From NCBI GenBank assembly GCA_023382595.1, contig JAHDWB010000003.1, forward strand, positions 62,001-126,000: 64,000 nucleotides of DNA. The letters run 5' to 3'. Positions within the stretch are counted from its first letter, which is position 1; the number at the start of each line of letters is the position of its first letter. The position numbers and the translations under genes are program-made. Below are positions 1-8,898 of the stretch, piece after piece. The notes under the pieces are model-generated. The model did no database searches and was not told the DNA's origin. It saw only the letters and a program-made list of their open reading frames with translations. The stretch is from Anaerolineales bacterium. GTDB lineage: Bacteria; Chloroflexota; Anaerolineae; Anaerolineales; Villigracilaceae.

Positions 1-1
1 A

Positions 2-244
2 GGTACGGTGATGATGTCCAGCGTGCAGTCGGGGCACAGGGGAAGCCGTTATCCAGTAGTCGTTTATCAATACGAAGTGAACGGAAAATCCCATCAAAGC
101 CAGATCATTAAAGCCGGCGAGCAATACCTCAATATCCGCTTCGCGGGACAGGCACAGGAGATCGTCAACCGTTATCCGATCGGGACGGCAGTCACTGTTT
201 ATTACAATCCAGACAACCCTGCCGAGTCTGCACTGGAGAGATAG
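2..244 (+). CDS. DUF3592-like protein, C-terminal fragment
   Basis: The reading frame is open to the left window edge, so only about the last 80 residues are seen and the true start lies outside. The visible part has the DUF3592 pattern: a YPVVVYQYEVNGKSH strand pair followed by a YPIGTAVTVYYNPDNP segment near the end. Proteins of this kind are small, usually membrane-anchored, and have no settled function. The stop codon TAG (242-244) directly abuts the TTG start of miaA, so the two genes are probably translationally coupled. Confidence 0.6.
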   Translation, partial: GTVMMSSVQSGHRGSRYPVVVYQYEVNGKSHQSQIIKAGEQYLNIRFAGQAQEIVNRYPIGTAVTVYYNPDNPAESALER

Positions 245-1183
245 TTGTCCAAAAAACCGCCGCTCATTCTTATTGTCGGACCAACCGCCGTCGGCAAGAC
301 AGAACTTGCCATTCAACTCGCGGAAACGCTGAACGGTGAAATTGTCTCAGCCGATTCGCGTTTGTTCTACCGCGGCATGGATATCGGCACTGCCAAGCCA
401 TCCCCCGCGGAGATGGCGCGCGCGCCGCATCACCTGATCGACATTGTCAACCCGGACGAAACCTTGAGTTTGGCAGTTTTCCAGCAACAGGCGCGAGAAA
501 TCATCGCGGATATTCACAAGCGCCAAAAACTTCCGTTTTTGGTGGGCGGGACGGGGCAGTACGTCCGCGCAGTGACGGAGGGATGGAATCCGCCGGAGGT
601 GGTGCCAAATGAGTCGATGCGGAAGGTTCTTGAGAAAATGAGAGAAGAAAGAGGGGAAGAGTGGCTATACGAAGTGCTAAATTCGCTCGACCCTGAAGCC
701 GCCGAGAAAATTGACGCACGAAATTATCGGCGCACCATTCGGGCGTTGGAGGTCATCTTCACTACGGGAAGAAAATTCTCCGCGCAGCGCGGGCAGGGAG
801 ATGCGCCGTATCACCTTGTCACTATCGGGTTGATGCGTCCGCGGGCGGAGTTGTATCAGCGCGTGGATGAACGCATCGAAACGATGTTCGCGGCTGGATT
901 ACTGGATGAGGTAAAAGGTCTGCTCGAGAAAGGCTATTCCCCTTCTTTGCCGAGCATGTCTGCGATCGGATACAGGGAATGTGTCGGAGTGATCAAAGGC
1001 GAGTTGACCGCCGAGCAAGCAAAGGCGGAGATGAAGCGCATTACACGGATTTTCGTCCGTAGACAGGCAAACTGGTTCAAGGAGTCCGATCCGCGCATTC
1101 ATTGGTTCCATCCTGAACGCGAAAATTTACTTGAGGAGATCAAAACCATCATCCGTAACTCCATGAAAAAACAGGTGTTGTAA
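245..1183 (+). CDS. miaA: tRNA dimethylallyltransferase MiaA
   Basis: Transfers a dimethylallyl group to N6 of A37 in tRNAs that read UNN codons. The protein has 312 residues, the usual length. It begins with the family P-loop GPTAVGKTELA (about residues 12-22), then VSADSRLFYRGMDIGTAKP with the conserved Asp-Ser and GTAKP motifs, DIVNPDE, and VGGTGQYVRA. The C-terminal part carries the tRNA-contact region ending in RRQANWFK. The start is TTG at 245, taken because it follows the upstream stop without a gap and gives the normal N-terminus. No separate ribosome-binding site is needed if it is coupled to the upstream gene. Confidence 0.95.
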   Translation: MSKKPPLILIVGPTAVGKTELAIQLAETLNGEIVSADSRLFYRGMDIGTAKPSPAEMARAPHHLIDIVNPDETLSLAVFQQQAREIIADIHKRQKLPFLVGGTGQYVRAVTEGWNPPEVVPNESMRKVLEKMREERGEEWLYEVLNSLDPEAAEKIDARNYRRTIRALEVIFTTGRKFSAQRGQGDAPYHLVTIGLMRPRAELYQRVDERIETMFAAGLLDEVKGLLEKGYSPSLPSMSAIGYRECVGVIKGELTAEQAKAEMKRITRIFVRRQANWFKESDPRIHWFHPERENLLEEIKTIIRNSMKKQVL

Positions 1184-1212
1184 TTGACTTTTAATATCTT
1201 CGCGTATATACT
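1184..1212 (+). promoter_or_regulatory. sigma-70-type promoter of the acyl-CoA ligase gene
   Basis: TTGACT (1184-1189), a 17-base spacer and TATACT (1207-1212) match the housekeeping promoter consensus well. They lie in the miaA-ligase gap, about 50 bases before the ligase start. This suggests the ligase has its own transcript. Confidence 0.65.
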
Positions 1213-1261
1213 TTGTGCCTAGTCATCTTCAGCAGTCCAACAAATCAATGGAGGAGGAAGT

Positions 1262-2965
1262 ATGAGCAACAAACCGTGGCTGGCACATTATGATAAAGGT
1301 GTGCCGCAAACAATCGAATATCCAAAAGTGCCGTTATTCCATTTTCTAGAGGAAGCCGCGCGCAAATATCCTGACCACGCCTGTACGATCTTCAAAGGCG
1401 CGGTCATTTCATATAAGGATATGAACCGGATGGCTGACAGCATGGCTGCGGCACTGGTTGAAATGGGTGTGAAGAAGGGTGACCGGGTGGGTCTGTTCCT
1501 GCCGAACACGCCGCAGTTCGTGATTGCTTATTTTGGAATCCTGAAGGCGGGCGGGGTGGTTGTGGCAATCAACCCAACCTATCCTGTGGATGAGATATTG
1601 ATCCCGGTAAAAGATGCCAATATCGAGATCATGATCACGCTCAGCCGTTTCTACGGAAAGATCTGTGAGGTGAGGAAGAAGTCGAACCTCAAGAAGGTTA
1701 TTGTCACCAATATCAAGGAAACCCTGCCGCCTCTGCTGCGCTTCCTGTTCACGCTGGCAAAGGAAAAAAAGGAGGGCGACCGCGTAGAGGCGCTCGAATC
1801 CGGCGATGTGTGGATGCAGGATCTGTTGAAAAAGCACGCCGACTCGCCCAAACCAAATGTGGAAGTCCTGCCGGATGATACGGCGCTCTTCCAATATTCG
1901 GGCGGTACGACCGGCGTACCCAAAGGCGCAGTTGCCATGCATAAAAATATTGTGGCAAATACGCTTCAAATGAAAGCCTGGTTTGTCACTGCTGAAGAAG
2001 GCAAGGAAGTGGTGCTGATGGGCATCCCGCTCTTCCATGTGTATGGCATGGTGGCAGGCATGAACTTTGGCATGACCATCGGCGCGAGCATGGTGATGGT
2101 GCCAAACGCACGCGACTTGAAGGATGTGCTGCAGAACATCAGCAAGTTCAAAGCGACCCTCTTCCCCGGCGTGCCGCTGTTGTATAACGCCCTCAGCAAC
2201 CATCCTGATGTGAAGGCAGGCAAATACGACTTGTCTTCCATTAAGGCATGCATCTCCGGCTCGGCTCCGTTGATGCGCGAAACCAAGGAAGCCTTTGAAC
2301 GCCTGACGGGCGGAAAGGTCTTTGAAGGATATGGCATGTCAGAGACGCCGACCGCCGCGACCTGCAATCCGCTCAACGGCGAGAACAAGGTTGGTTCCAT
2401 CGGCATGCCTCTTTCGGATGTGGATATGAAACTCATCAGTCTGGACGATGGCGAAACCGAAGTCCCTGAAGGCGAGATCGGCGAGATCGTGATCAATGCC
2501 CCGAATGTGATGAAGGGATATCACAACATGCCGACCGAGACCGCCAATTCCCTGCGCACGCTGAAGGATGGCAAGACCTGGCTCTTCACCGGCGATATTG
2601 CACGCATGGATGAGGACGGCTATTTCTACATCGTGGACCGCAAGAAGGAACTCATCAAACCGGGCGGCTTCCAGGTATGGCCCCGCGAAGTGGAGGAGGT
2701 CATCATGGATCACCCGAAGGTGTTGGAAGTGGGCGTGGGCGGTATCCCCGACCCGCATCGCGGTGAGACTGTCAAGGCGTGGATCGTAGTCAAGCCGGGT
2801 GAGACGCTGACCGAGGAAGAACTCAAGGCGTTCTGCAAGGAACATCTTGCGCCGTACAAGGTCCCAACCCATTATGAGTTCAGGGACGAACTTCCGAAGA
2901 CCACCGTCGGCAAGATCCTGCGGCGTGAGTTGGTGAGACAGCACAAGGAAACGAATCCTTCATAA
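1262..2965 (+). CDS. fadD: long-chain fatty-acid-CoA ligase (AMP-binding)
   Basis: Activates a carboxylic acid, most likely a long-chain fatty acid, to its CoA thioester through an acyl-adenylate. The 567-residue protein has the phosphate-binding motif YSGGTTGVPKG (from about residue 212), the GYGMSET substrate motif near 355, the TGDIARMDEDGYF hinge motif near 446, and the catalytic lysine in TTVGKILRRE near the end. The motif order is that of class I adenylate-forming enzymes. A strong ribosome-binding site, GGAGGAGGA, precedes the ATG, and a promoter at 1184-1212 and a terminator at 2985-3020 make it a single-gene unit. The exact chain length used cannot be read from the sequence; a medium-chain or aryl acid is possible. 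Confidence 0.85.
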   Translation: MSNKPWLAHYDKGVPQTIEYPKVPLFHFLEEAARKYPDHACTIFKGAVISYKDMNRMADSMAAALVEMGVKKGDRVGLFLPNTPQFVIAYFGILKAGGVVVAINPTYPVDEILIPVKDANIEIMITLSRFYGKICEVRKKSNLKKVIVTNIKETLPPLLRFLFTLAKEKKEGDRVEALESGDVWMQDLLKKHADSPKPNVEVLPDDTALFQYSGGTTGVPKGAVAMHKNIVANTLQMKAWFVTAEEGKEVVLMGIPLFHVYGMVAGMNFGMTIGASMVMVPNARDLKDVLQNISKFKATLFPGVPLLYNALSNHPDVKAGKYDLSSIKACISGSAPLMRETKEAFERLTGGKVFEGYGMSETPTAATCNPLNGENKVGSIGMPLSDVDMKLISLDDGETEVPEGEIGEIVINAPNVMKGYHNMPTETANSLRTLKDGKTWLFTGDIARMDEDGYFYIVDRKKELIKPGGFQVWPREVEEVIMDHPKVLEVGVGGIPDPHRGETVKAWIVVKPGETLTEEELKAFCKEHLAPYKVPTHYEFRDELPKTTVGKILRRELVRQHKETNPS

Positions 2966-2984
2966 TTCGCACATGCAAGAATCA

Positions 2985-3020
2985 AAAGAGCCTCCCAGTA
3001 AACCGGGAGGCTCTTTGTTT
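2985..3020. terminator. bidirectional hairpin terminator
   Basis: A perfect 12-bp stem (AAAGAGCCTCCC / GGGAGGCTCTTT) with an 8-base loop lies between two convergent genes. It has an A-run on the left and a T-run on the right, so it can end transcripts from both strands. Confidence 0.85.
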
Positions 3021-3026
3021 TACAAA

Positions 3027-4877
3027 TTACGCAACCTGCGGAGTTCCACTCTTCTTGCCGAGCGGAGGCGGGAAGAGTGCTTCGAATTCCTCGCGGTTGA
3101 GGGATTCGACCTCAAGCAGTTTGGTCGCGATCAGATCCAACTGCTTGCGATACTTCTTGACCATCGATTTGGCAAGCTTGTACGAATCTTCCACGATCTT
3201 GCGGACTTCGCGGTCGATCTGCTCGGCAACGGCTTCGGAGTAATCGCGTTGTTCGGAGATCTCACGCCCGAGGAAGATCATCTCTTCCTTCTGACCGTAG
3301 GTCATCGTGCCGAGTTCGGGGCTCATGCCGAGGCGGGTGACCATGGCGCGCGCCATGCGAGTCACCTGCTCGATGTCGTTGGATGCGCCCGAAGTAATGT
3401 CGTCGAAGATCAACTCTTCGGCGGCGCGTCCGCCCAGCGCCATGGCAAGCGTGGCGTACATCTTCTTGCGGGACATGAGAAGGCGGTCTTCGTCGGGGCG
3501 GAACCATGTCACGCCGCCGGCTTGTCCGCGACCGACAATGGTCACTTTTTGGACGGGATCAGCCTCAGCGATGGCATTTGCCACGATGGCATGACCAGCT
3601 TCATGGTAGGCAATGATGCGTTTCTCTTCTTCAGAGATGAGGCGGGACTTGCGTTCCGGTCCCATCACCACGCGCTCGATCGCTTCCTCCAATTCCGATT
3701 GACCGATGGATTTCTTGTTGCGGCGGGCGGAAAGGATCGCGGCTTCATTGACCAGATTTTCAAGATCGGCGCCGGCAAAACCGGGCGTGCCGCGCGCAAC
3801 TGTGGCAAGGTCTGCCTGCGGATCCAACGGCTTGCCTTTGACGTGTACCTTAAGGATGGCTTCGCGTCCTTTTACATCGGGGCGGTCAAGCGTGACGCGG
3901 CGGTCAAAGCGACCGGGACGCAGAAGCGCCGGATCGAGAATATCGGGACGGTTGGTTGCTGCGATGATGATGACGTTCGTGTCGGTGTCAAAGCCGTCCA
4001 TTTCGACGAGCATCTGGTTGAGGGTCTGCTCACGTTCGTCATGCGAACCGCCCAGCCCTGCTCCACGCTGACGACCGACCGCATCAATTTCATCCACGAA
4101 GATGATACAGGGCGAGTGACGTTTTGCCTGATCGAACAGGTCGCGGACGCGGCTCGCGCCGACGCCGACGAACATTTCAACGAATTCAGAGCCGGAGATC
4201 GAGAAGAACGGCACGCCTGCTTCGCCCGAAACGGCTTTTGCCAAAAGCGTCTTGCCTGTTCCGGGAGGACCGACCAGCAAAACGCCCTTCGGGATGCGCG
4301 CACCGAGTTGAATGAACTTCTGCGGCTCTTTCAGGAATTCCACCACTTCGGCGAGTTCCTGTTTTGATTCTTCGGCTCCAGCCACGTCCGCAAAGGTGAC
4401 GGTGGGATGCTCACCGCTGAACATGCGCGCGCGGCTCTTCCCAAAGGACATGGCGGCATTGTTACTGCCCTGCGCCTGACGGAAAATGAACCACAGCACA
4501 CCGCCCATGATCAAAAGCGGCAACAGATACACCGCGCCGCTCAAGACCGCCCCCCAAGGCGAAGGCGCGCCGATCTCAACATCCACTTTGGCGAGTTGTT
4601 CGGTGGTCACCCCAAAACTGCGGAGCTGTTCCACCAGGGTCGTATCCGCTTCCTTACGGGACTCTTCCTCGGTGCCATTCCCACGCACAACACGGATAGT
4701 ATTGTCGTTTTGAACGACAATACGGGCAACCTGCCCACTCTGGACCTGCTGCGCCACTTTGCTGATGGTAAGAGGCTCACTCTGGCTTGTATTATCACGG
4801 AATCCCATATAAAGCATGGTTCCAATGGCTACGAGCAGAAGGAAGTACACAAAAAACGATTGACTACGGGAATTCAC
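3027..4877 (-). CDS. ftsH: ATP-dependent zinc metalloprotease FtsH
   Basis: Membrane-bound AAA+ protease that extracts and degrades membrane and regulatory proteins. It has two N-terminal membrane segments (about residues 8-26 and 112-135) around a small extracytoplasmic domain. The AAA module follows, with Walker A GPPGTGKT near residue 200, Walker [10 protein letters not shown] and the second region of homology. The zinc site HEAGH is near residue 425. Length is about 616 residues. A TTG twelve bases further upstream also opens the frame, but the GTG at 4877 has GGAGG five bases before it and is the better start. The gene is alone on the minus strand. A TGGTATAAT extended -10 box lies just upstream. 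Confidence 0.95.
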   Translation of the reverse strand: MNSRSQSFFVYFLLLVAIGTMLYMGFRDNTSQSEPLTISKVAQQVQSGQVARIVVQNDNTIRVVRGNGTEEESRKEADTTLVEQLRSFGVTTEQLAKVDVEIGAPSPWGAVLSGAVYLLPLLIMGGVLWFIFRQAQGSNNAAMSFGKSRARMFSGEHPTVTFADVAGAEESKQELAEVVEFLKEPQKFIQLGARIPKGVLLVGPPGTGKTLLAKAVSGEAGVPFFSISGSEFVEMFVGVGASRVRDLFDQAKRHSPCIIFVDEIDAVGRQRGAGLGGSHDEREQTLNQMLVEMDGFDTDTNVIIIAATNRPDILDPALLRPGRFDRRVTLDRPDVKGREAILKVHVKGKPLDPQADLATVARGTPGFAGADLENLVNEAAILSARRNKKSIGQSELEEAIERVVMGPERKSRLISEEEKRIIAYHEAGHAIVANAIAEADPVQKVTIVGRGQAGGVTWFRPDEDRLLMSRKKMYATLAMALGGRAAEELIFDDITSGASNDIEQVTRMARAMVTRLGMSPELGTMTYGQKEEMIFLGREISEQRDYSEAVAEQIDREVRKIVEDSYKLAKSMVKKYRKQLDLIATKLLEVESLNREEFEALFPPPLGKKSGTPQVA

Positions 4878-4906
4878 GGAATCCTCCAAATTTGACTTGC
4901 GGATGG

Positions 4907-4915
4907 ATTATACCA
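4907..4915 (-). promoter_or_regulatory. extended -10 promoter element of ftsH
   Basis: On the minus strand the sequence TGGTATAAT is a perfect -10 hexamer with the TG extension. It sits about 30 bases before the ftsH GTG start. No good -35 box is seen, as is common for extended -10 promoters. Confidence 0.5.
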
Positions 4916-5041
4916 AGTCCATTAATAAGATGTGGTGACTCGGCGTTTTTTTATATGATTTTCTAACGCGTCTGTTTTGAAGCGTTCAAGACCGGGATTT
5001 TTACCCAATTTCCGCTTCCAAAACCGATCAAACCGGAACCG

Positions 5042-5803
5042 CTAATCCAGAATTAATTCCACGGGACAGTGATCCGACCCCATCACCCCGTCATGGACGA
5101 TCACATCCCTGACGCGCGGCATAAGCGCTTCGGAGACGAGGAAGTAATCCAGCCGCCAGCCGATGCCCCGCGCCCGCGCATTCAGCCGGTACGTCCACCA
5201 AGTGTATTGCACCCTGTCAGGATAGAGCGCACGGTAAGCATCCACAAAGCCATTCTCCAGAAACTTCCGCACCCACTCGCGCTCCTCGGGCAAAAAACCG
5301 GATGTCTTTTCGTTGGCTTTCGGATTCTTCAAGTCAATGGGCATGTGGGCGGTGTTGAAATCGCCGGTAATGACGATCTGCTCCCCCTTTTCATGAAGCG
5401 ACTGACATAACTTCAGCAGATGGGCGTAAAAATCAAGCTTGTATTGCACGCGGTCATGTCCGCGCTGACCGTTCGGGAAGTAAATGTTGAAGAGCCGCAG
5501 ACCAGCCCAACGGGTCTGAATGACGCGTCCTTCCACGTCGAAACCTGGTTCGCCCATCCCCGGCACGGTCTCATCCGGTTCATTTTTATAGAACGTGGTC
5601 ACGCCGCTGTAACCAGCCTTCTCGGCGGGATTCCAAATAAATGGAAGCTTGAACGTTGCGCGTTGTTCATCGCTCAACTGTTCAGGGCGCGCCTTCACCT
5701 CCTGCAAACATAAGGCGTCGGGGTCTTGTTCAAACGCCCAGTTCAAGGCATTCTTCCCAAGCGCGGCACGGATGCCGTTCACGTTCCATGTGATGATCTT
5801 CAT
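5042..5803 (-). CDS. xth: exodeoxyribonuclease III (AP endonuclease)
   Basis: Base-excision-repair nuclease that cuts at abasic sites and degrades the 3' strand of duplex DNA. The 253-residue protein shows the whole family signature: MKIITWNVNGIRAA at the start, LCLQEVK with the metal-binding Glu, TGDFNTAH with the catalytic Asp and Asn, GWRLDYF, and the terminal GSDHCPVEL with the Asp-His pair. It is divergent from the response regulator gene, with a 55-base gap that must hold both promoters. No clear terminator was seen between this gene and ftsH. Confidence 0.93.
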   Translation of the reverse strand: MKIITWNVNGIRAALGKNALNWAFEQDPDALCLQEVKARPEQLSDEQRATFKLPFIWNPAEKAGYSGVTTFYKNEPDETVPGMGEPGFDVEGRVIQTRWAGLRLFNIYFPNGQRGHDRVQYKLDFYAHLLKLCQSLHEKGEQIVITGDFNTAHMPIDLKNPKANEKTSGFLPEEREWVRKFLENGFVDAYRALYPDRVQYTWWTYRLNARARGIGWRLDYFLVSEALMPRVRDVIVHDGVMGSDHCPVELILD

Positions 5804-5858
5804 CGTTAATTTATCGCTATCGTTTTATGGTAAACTTGCTTCACTCAACAGGAGAATT

Positions 5859-6251
5859 ATGGATCAAACTAGTGCCAAGAAAATTCTCTGTATCGAAGAT
5901 GAACCTGAAATGATCGATCTGATCAGGCTTATTTTGGGACGCAGAGGGTTTGATGTGCATGGCGCGGCAGGCGGAATAGAGGGGATCCGGCTGGTGCGCG
6001 AAATTCTTCCAGACCTCGTGCTTCTTGATCTCATGATGCCCGACATGGATGGCTGGGAAGTATACCAACAAATGAAGGCGGACACTGCCACGCGCGACAT
6101 CCCCGTCATCGTCGTCACCGCCAAAGCGCAGAACATCGACAAAGTGCTCGGCTTGCACATCGCAAAAGTGGATGACTACATCGCCAAACCGTTCAGCCCG
6201 CAGGAACTGATGGACAGCGTGGACAAGGTCTTCAGTCAACGGACACCGTAA
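5859..6251 (+). CDS. single-domain response regulator
   Basis: A receiver domain with no output domain (130 residues), so it should act by protein-protein contact or as a phosphorelay intermediate. The acidic pair is in CIEDEPEM, the phospho-acceptor Asp in LLDLMMPDMDGWE, the Thr switch in VVTAKA, and the Lys in DYIAKPFSP. The frame is open far upstream, but the ATG at 5859 is preceded by AGGAG eight bases before and gives a standard receiver N-terminus. No histidine kinase is adjacent, so its partner is not known. A strong terminator follows. Confidence 0.9.
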   Translation: MDQTSAKKILCIEDEPEMIDLIRLILGRRGFDVHGAAGGIEGIRLVREILPDLVLLDLMMPDMDGWEVYQQMKADTATRDIPVIVVTAKAQNIDKVLGLHIAKVDDYIAKPFSPQELMDSVDKVFSQRTP

Positions 6252-6263
6252 ACGATCAACCAG

Positions 6264-6293
6264 ACAGGGCGGCGGGTACGCCGCCCTGTTTTC
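6264..6293 (+). terminator. hairpin terminator after the response regulator
   Basis: A perfect 11-bp G+C-rich stem (ACAGGGCGGCG / CGCCGCCCTGT) with a GGTA loop is followed by TTTTC. Confidence 0.85.
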
Positions 6294-6304
6294 ATAATAA
6301 AACC

Positions 6305-6676
6305 ATGCCCCGCCCCATCCACATCATCAACCTGACCCGCTCTCTCGCGCAGCCTGCCCGTGTGGGATTTTGCGACTCATTCCTCTGCAAACTGCGCGGA
6401 TTAATGTTCCGCTCCCGCCTCTCTCCTGACGAGGGCTTGCTTCTGGTCGAGAAGCGTGATTCACGCCTCGACACGTCCATCCATATGTTCTTCGTCCCGT
6501 TCGATCTGGCAGTCTTCTGGATCAACTCGGACATGACGGTGGTGGACAAAGTCATTGCAAAATCATGGCGTCCCGCCTACCTCCCCAAAGCGGACGCAAA
6601 ATACACGCTGGAGGTCCACCCGGACCGCTGGCAGGATTATGAAATCGGGGACAAGGTCGAATTCAAAGATGCGTAA
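6305..6676 (+). CDS. DUF192 family protein
   Basis: A 123-residue protein of the DUF192 family, whose members are small beta-rich proteins of uncertain function, often exported or linked to other cell-surface genes. The family pattern is visible: KLRGLMFRSRLSPDEGLLL, then DTSIHMFFVPFDLAVFWIN with the conserved His-Met-Phe, and a closing ALEV-like segment (YTLEVHPDRW). No signal peptide is present in this copy. The ATG has no clear ribosome-binding site. A CATAAT box ends only six bases upstream, so the mRNA may be nearly leaderless. The gene overlaps the following peptidase by 8 bases, which suggests coupling. Confidence 0.8.
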   Translation: MPRPIHIINLTRSLAQPARVGFCDSFLCKLRGLMFRSRLSPDEGLLLVEKRDSRLDTSIHMFFVPFDLAVFWINSDMTVVDKVIAKSWRPAYLPKADAKYTLEVHPDRWQDYEIGDKVEFKDA

Positions 6677-8069
6677 GCAAGCGTTCGTCATCCTTCTTTT
6701 ACTTGCAATATTTCCGTTCCATCCCGCCCAGGCGCAGGATGTGACAGGTCCTATTTACATTGTCCAACCCGGTGACAGCCTGTCCTCCATTGCTTCGCGT
6801 TTCAATGTCGCTTTGAATGAGCTGATGACCGCCAACAACATCTCGAATCCAAACCAACTGGCAGCGGGGCAGCAACTCATCATCCCCGGCTTGGAAGGCG
6901 TAACAGGCATCCTTAGCACCGAATTCATCAACTTCGGCGATTCCTATCGCAGTCTCATCCGCCGGACACAGGTTCCAGAAGACCTGTTCAAGAAACTCAA
7001 CCGCGTGGTCAGCCCGAGCGAATTTTACGTCGGCGTGAGCATGATCGTCCCCGTGCAGGAGCAGAACACGAACAACAAGCGCGTTTCACCCGCCGCAGGC
7101 GAATCCCTGCTGGAAGTGGCGGTTAAAAGTAATACGAACGTCTGGACGCTTGCCGACATCAACGGGCTGGCAGGGTCGTGGGATGGGCTTCCGAACGATA
7201 CGCTCTTTGCTCCCGGTGAAGACAGCGGCGGCAGTACAAGCGGATTGCCGTCTGCATTCATCAATGCGGAAATCCGCAGTCTGCCGATCAAACAGGGCGG
7301 CACAGGTGTCATCACGATCACCACCCAGCCCGGGGTTACGCTCGGCGGCGTTCTGGTGGACCGTTCGCTGAATTTCTTCCCGAACGACGATGGAACGCAG
7401 GTCGCGCTGCAGGGCGTTCACGCTTTGCTTGACCCCGGCGTATATCCTTTGCGGCTGGATGCCACCCTGCCCAACGGAAGTAAACAATCCTACGAGCAGT
7501 TCATTCTGATCATTTCGGGCAATTATCCCGATGACCCTCTGCTTTATGTGGATGCCGCCACGATAGACCCCGCCTCCACCGAGCCGGAGCAGGAGCTCTT
7601 GGTCGGCATCACCACTCCCGCCACCCCGACCAAATTATGGGCGGGGACCTTCCTCTCTCCTGCCATTTCCTACGCCGAATCCACGTATTTCACCTCGCGA
7701 TATGGAAACCGCCGCACCTACATCGGACAGGGAACTGATCTGACCATCCCAGGCTTTCACACCGGGCTGGATTTTGGCGGCGGCGAGGGACTTCCGATCA
7801 CATCCCCTGCGGCGGGACAGGTGGTTTTTGCGGGTCCGTGGACAGTGCGCGGCAATGCAACGGTCATTGACCATGGTTGGGGGGTGTACAGCGGTTTCTG
7901 GCATCAGTCTGCCATTCAAGTGCAGGTGGGGCAGATGGTTGGGCAGGGCGAGGTGATCGGTCTCGTAGGGGCGACGGGGCGCGTGACAGGCGCACACCTG
8001 CATTGGGAATTGTGGGTAAACGGCGTCCAGGTGGATCCGCTCGACTGGCTGATCCAAGCCTACCCGTAG
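6669..8069 (+). CDS. secreted LysM / M23-family cell-wall peptidase
   Basis: Likely a secreted murein hydrolase or its scaffold. The 466-residue protein has a signal peptide (hydrophobic about residues 5-17, then AQAQD). A clear LysM domain follows at about 29-75 (YIVQPGDSLSSIASRFN to LIIPG). Two weaker LysM-like repeats come next, then a beta-rich middle. The C-terminal M23 domain contains HTGLDFGG, HGWGVYSGFWHQ and GAHLHWELW, which supply the metal ligands. The open frame begins further upstream inside the DUF192 gene, but the ATG at 6669 gives the signal peptide and is preferred. Neighbouring DUF192 is on the same transcript. Confidence 0.88.
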   Translation: MRKQAFVILLLLAIFPFHPAQAQDVTGPIYIVQPGDSLSSIASRFNVALNELMTANNISNPNQLAAGQQLIIPGLEGVTGILSTEFINFGDSYRSLIRRTQVPEDLFKKLNRVVSPSEFYVGVSMIVPVQEQNTNNKRVSPAAGESLLEVAVKSNTNVWTLADINGLAGSWDGLPNDTLFAPGEDSGGSTSGLPSAFINAEIRSLPIKQGGTGVITITTQPGVTLGGVLVDRSLNFFPNDDGTQVALQGVHALLDPGVYPLRLDATLPNGSKQSYEQFILIISGNYPDDPLLYVDAATIDPASTEPEQELLVGITTPATPTKLWAGTFLSPAISYAESTYFTSRYGNRRTYIGQGTDLTIPGFHTGLDFGGGEGLPITSPAAGQVVFAGPWTVRGNATVIDHGWGVYSGFWHQSAIQVQVGQMVGQGEVIGLVGATGRVTGAHLHWELWVNGVQVDPLDWLIQAYP

Positions 8070-8128
8070 AAAGATGCGTTGCACTGTCTTTGTGAATATG
8101 CTACACTCGTGAAAAGGATTTTCCTGAC

Positions 8129-8617
8129 ATGGATAATATCGTCAACTTCTTGAAACAAAGCGATATCTTCTATCAATTCACTCCGACCCAGTTGGAGATG
8201 GTGGGCAATGTGTGCCAGGAGGTCGTGTTCAACGCGAATGAGACGATCTTCCAGGAAAACAGCAGTAGCAACGAGTTGTACGTGATCGTGCAGGGTGAGG
8301 TGGACATTTTGATCAACCGCATTACTGCAGGGAATGGCAAGAACGAGACGGCGGTGGCACGGCTGCGCAGGGGGCAATCGTTCGGGGAGGTGGCGCTGGT
8401 GGACGAGGGACTGCGGTCCGCTTCGGCGCGCGCCGCCCAAAAGGATACCCGCCTGTTGGTGATCCAGCGTGACAAGCTGATTATGTTGTGCGAAACCTAT
8501 CCGCAACTGGGCTACCGCCTGATGTACAACCTCGCGGCGGAACTTGCGATGAAGATCCGCAACACTGACCTGCGCATCCGCGAGCAACTGCTCTATAAGC
8601 CACACGAAAAAAACTGA
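8129..8617 (+). CDS. cyclic-nucleotide-binding domain protein
   Basis: A 162-residue protein made almost wholly of one CRP-type cyclic-nucleotide-binding fold. It has the beta-roll VIVQGEVDILI and the phosphate-binding cassette FGEVALVDEGLRSASARA with the conserved Glu and Arg. No helix-turn-helix follows, so it is not a CRP-type transcription factor. It may be a stand-alone sensor or a regulatory subunit. The ATG has AAAGGA about ten bases upstream. A TACACT -10-like box lies about 20 bases before the start. The ligand cannot be assigned by eye. Confidence 0.8.
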   Translation: MDNIVNFLKQSDIFYQFTPTQLEMVGNVCQEVVFNANETIFQENSSSNELYVIVQGEVDILINRITAGNGKNETAVARLRRGQSFGEVALVDEGLRSASARAAQKDTRLLVIQRDKLIMLCETYPQLGYRLMYNLAAELAMKIRNTDLRIREQLLYKPHEKN

Positions 8618-8652
8618 AGCTTTGAGATTATTAAAAGTCTATACACAAAGGC

Positions 8653-8681
8653 TTGACCTGTACCGAAATCCGACTTATTAT
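8653..8681 (+). promoter_or_regulatory. sigma-70-type promoter of the liv operon
   Basis: TTGACC (8653-8658), a spacer of exactly 17 bases and TATTAT (8676-8681) form a near-consensus promoter. Transcription from here would give a leader of about 210 bases before livK, long enough for regulation in the RNA. Confidence 0.65.
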
Positions 8682-8799
8682 TGCCGCTTAAATATAAATG
8701 GGCTTTAATAATTACTGGTGTAAAAGGATTAAGCCTTAAAAAATCCAAAACAGGGTTTTTTGGGCTTTCTTTTCATTCAATGCGACCAATCCGAAATGG

Positions 8800-8873
8800 A
8801 AGGAGGTGAGGCTGACACGAGTAGCTTTGTCTGCTGTTTGTCCACCCGCAAATGCGGGAAGTTGATTTCACCT
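8800..8873 (+). other. structured 5' leader of the liv operon with an orphan Shine-Dalgarno
   Basis: A perfect 10-base anti-16S match, AAGGAGGTGA (8800-8809), has no ATG, GTG or TTG at a usable distance after it. Its AGGTGA half can pair with TCACCT at 8868-8873. That pairing would enclose a GC hairpin, CCCGC-AAAT-GCGGG (8845-8858), and a small hairpin with an ACGA loop (8811-8825). The arrangement looks like a closed multi-stem leader RNA. It matches no riboswitch class that I can name. The fold is by eye only. Confidence 0.35.
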
Positions 8874-8898
8874 AACATACATTTGGAGGAGTAAGATA

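Noticed and set aside
2973-4367. 464-codon open frame on the plus strand opposite ftsH
   Set aside because: It lies fully inside ftsH on the other strand, has no domain-like pattern and is a by-product of codon bias in the real gene.
8806-8865. Possible leader peptide starting GTG in the liv leader (19 codons with a Cys)
   Set aside because: The GTG lies inside the Shine-Dalgarno sequence itself, so there is no spacing for initiation. The attenuation idea is not supported.
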